Positions 58,849 to 59,813 of a stretch of 59,813 nucleotides of DNA are shown here, piece after piece (the stretch's first letter is position 1; each line of letters opens with the position of its first letter). The stretch covers positions 113,857 to 173,669 of the forward strand of contig DJZB01000022.1 in NCBI GenBank assembly GCA_002450335.1, in the 5' to 3' direction. The notes beneath the pieces were generated by a model, which worked only from the letters and a program-made list of their open reading frames with translations, ran no database searches and was not told the origin of the DNA. Origin of the DNA: Rhodobiaceae bacterium UBA6963 (GTDB taxonomy: Bacteria > Pseudomonadota > Alphaproteobacteria > RS24). Position numbers and translations under genes: made by a program.

Positions 58849-59813
58849 ATGCCTAAATTCTTCTATGGACTTCCGGCCATTGTTCTTATGGCTTTTATGT
58901 CGTTTCCAGCTATGGCAGCTGAAAACGGGATTCTTAATCTTGAAATGACTACTTCCGCCTATGCGATTTCAGCCATTTTCGTATTTGTTGCTGCTTATGT
59001 GCTTGTGATGGTGGAGGAGGTTACCCACCTGAGAAAATCAAAACCTGTTTTGCTGGCAGCCGGTATAATCTGGTTTCTTGTAGGACTTGCGGTCGGTCAA
59101 AGTGGATACGATACCCATGTAACACAGGGTGCTTTTAGGCATGTGTTCCTAGAGTTTGCAGAACTCTTTATGTTCCTTTTGGTGGCTATGACCTTCATCA
59201 ACACAATGACTGAACGGAATGTGTTCGAATATCTTCGAGCTTGGCTTGTTGCGCGTAATTTCAGTTTCCGAAAGGTTTTCTGGATTACCGGCGTTCTATC
59301 CTTCTTCATCTCGCCAATCGCGGACAATTTGACTACAGCGTTGCTGATGTGTGCGGTAGTTATGGCTGTGGGCGTTGGACATAAAAAGTTTGTTGCACTT
59401 GCGTGTATCAACATTGTTGTTGCGGCTAATGCTGGTGGAGCATTCAGTCCATTTGGTGATATTACGACTCTTATGGTCTGGCAAAAAGGCGTTATTGATT
59501 TCTTTGGCTTCTTCCAGATTTTCATACCTTCAGTCGTTAACTATATTGTCCCAGCGGCCATAATGCATTTCGCTATCCCCGATGAGCAACCCGAGGCAAT
59601 GTCAGACACCGTAACGATTAAAATGGGTGGTATACCTGTCATATTCCTATTTTTGGGAACGATTGCATTTACAGTTTCCGGTCACCAGTTTTTCCACATT
59701 CCGCCTACCTTTGGTATGATGACGGGCCTTGGTGTTCTTGGTTTTTATAGTTTTTATCTGAAATATTCAGGTGAGACTTTTACCAACGGCAAGAAATTCG
59801 ATATTTTTGAAAT
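58849..59813 (+). CDS. nhaD: Na+/H+ antiporter NhaD, 3' truncated by window edge
   Basis: NhaD exchanges cytoplasmic sodium for protons and is frequent in marine and halophilic bacteria. About 321 codons are present and the frame remains open at the edge. The N-terminus (MPKFFYGLPAIVLMAFMSFPAMAA) looks like a signal or first membrane segment. Many membrane helices follow, with the ion-transporter motifs FISPIADNLTTALLMC and NAGGAFSPFGDITTLMVW characteristic of NhaD/ArsB-type carriers. GAGGG (58840-58844) favours ATG 58849 over ATG 58846. Confidence 0.93.
   Translation, partial: MPKFFYGLPAIVLMAFMSFPAMAAENGILNLEMTTSAYAISAIFVFVAAYVLVMVEEVTHLRKSKPVLLAAGIIWFLVGLAVGQSGYDTHVTQGAFRHVFLEFAELFMFLLVAMTFINTMTERNVFEYLRAWLVARNFSFRKVFWITGVLSFFISPIADNLTTALLMCAVVMAVGVGHKKFVALACINIVVAANAGGAFSPFGDITTLMVWQKGVIDFFGFFQIFIPSVVNYIVPAAIMHFAIPDEQPEAMSDTVTIKMGGIPVIFLFLGTIAFTVSGHQFFHIPPTFGMMTGLGVLGFYSFYLKYSGETFTNGKKFDIFE

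Noticed and set aside
1..59813. CRISPR arrays, insertion sequences, prophage or defence systems
   Set aside because: No regularly spaced repeats, transposase, phage structural or nuclease/toxin genes were seen on reading all frames.

Overview
The window is a chromosomal segment of a Gram-negative, aerobic alphaproteobacterium with moderately low GC (mid-40s percent by eye). The assignment rests on gene content and order that are characteristic of the class: ppk-ppx-rnd-aspS; an NDUFA12 homologue of complex I; aroQ-accB-accC-aat; rne/amiC/mrcA/prfB; the iscR-iscS-sufBCD-sufS-sufT-sufA operon; hom-glpX-recJ; and a DUF2842 protein beside a Cox15-type heme A synthase. The NhaD Na+/H+ antiporter at the right edge suits a marine or saline habitat. 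A SAR116/Puniceispirillales-like or other Rhodospirillales-related marine lineage is my best guess. It is an inference, not a demonstrated placement.

Layout. 1-3.3 kb: polyphosphate metabolism (3' end of ppk, ppx) converging on RNase D. 3.4-6.6 kb: aspS, NDUFA12, an orphan MlaD and a DUF2155 protein. 6.5-9.4 kb (minus): aroQ-accB-accC-aat. 9.6-10.6 kb: a thiS-thiG pair. 10.6-12.7 kb (minus): an M48 metalloprotease and a DsbA/ScsC-like thiol oxidoreductase. 12.9-16.6 kb: an aminotransferase converging on rne, then a 449-bp divergent region. 17-25.2 kb: cell-wall genes (amiC, mrcA, bactofilin, M23 peptidase) around prfB, which carries an intact programmed +1 frameshift, then a diiron ferritin-like protein and a peroxiredoxin. 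25.3-31.9 kb: a 1141-residue AsmA/YhdP-like protein, tyrS, anmK and an alpha/beta hydrolase. 31.9-40.1 kb: the SUF iron-sulfur operon behind a promoter that carries a strong IscR type-1 operator, followed by tesB. 40.1-44.1 kb (minus): both methylmalonyl-CoA mutase subunits. 44.3-50.9 kb: uup-like ABC-F ATPase, a probable microprotein, DUF2842, ctaA, rplM-rpsI with a clear terminator, fabZ, argC and a lipoprotein. 51-56.4 kb: aminotransferase-hom-glpX-recJ. 56.4-59.8 kb: tRNA-Glu, an exported MsrA, a Sel1-like exported protein, a sirtuin and the start of nhaD.

How the genes fit together. Most of the window is core metabolism and envelope biology. Fe-S assembly under IscR feedback, periplasmic thiol and methionine-sulfoxide repair, a one-Cys Bcp and a possible diiron protein together form a redox and iron theme. 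AmiC, PBP1A, bactofilin and the M23 peptidase form a wall-remodelling group. MlaD, AsmA-like, fabZ, accBC and TesB touch lipid synthesis and transport. Mutase and glpX serve propionyl-CoA use and gluconeogenesis.

I found no phage, insertion sequence, integrase, CRISPR array, toxin-antitoxin pair or defence locus. I see no convincing wholly undescribed system. The best leads are the uncharacterised diiron protein beside a one-Cys peroxiredoxin, the structured leader of rne, several perfect dyads in promoters, the IscR operator, the 26-residue membrane microprotein, and a few unplaced exported proteins.
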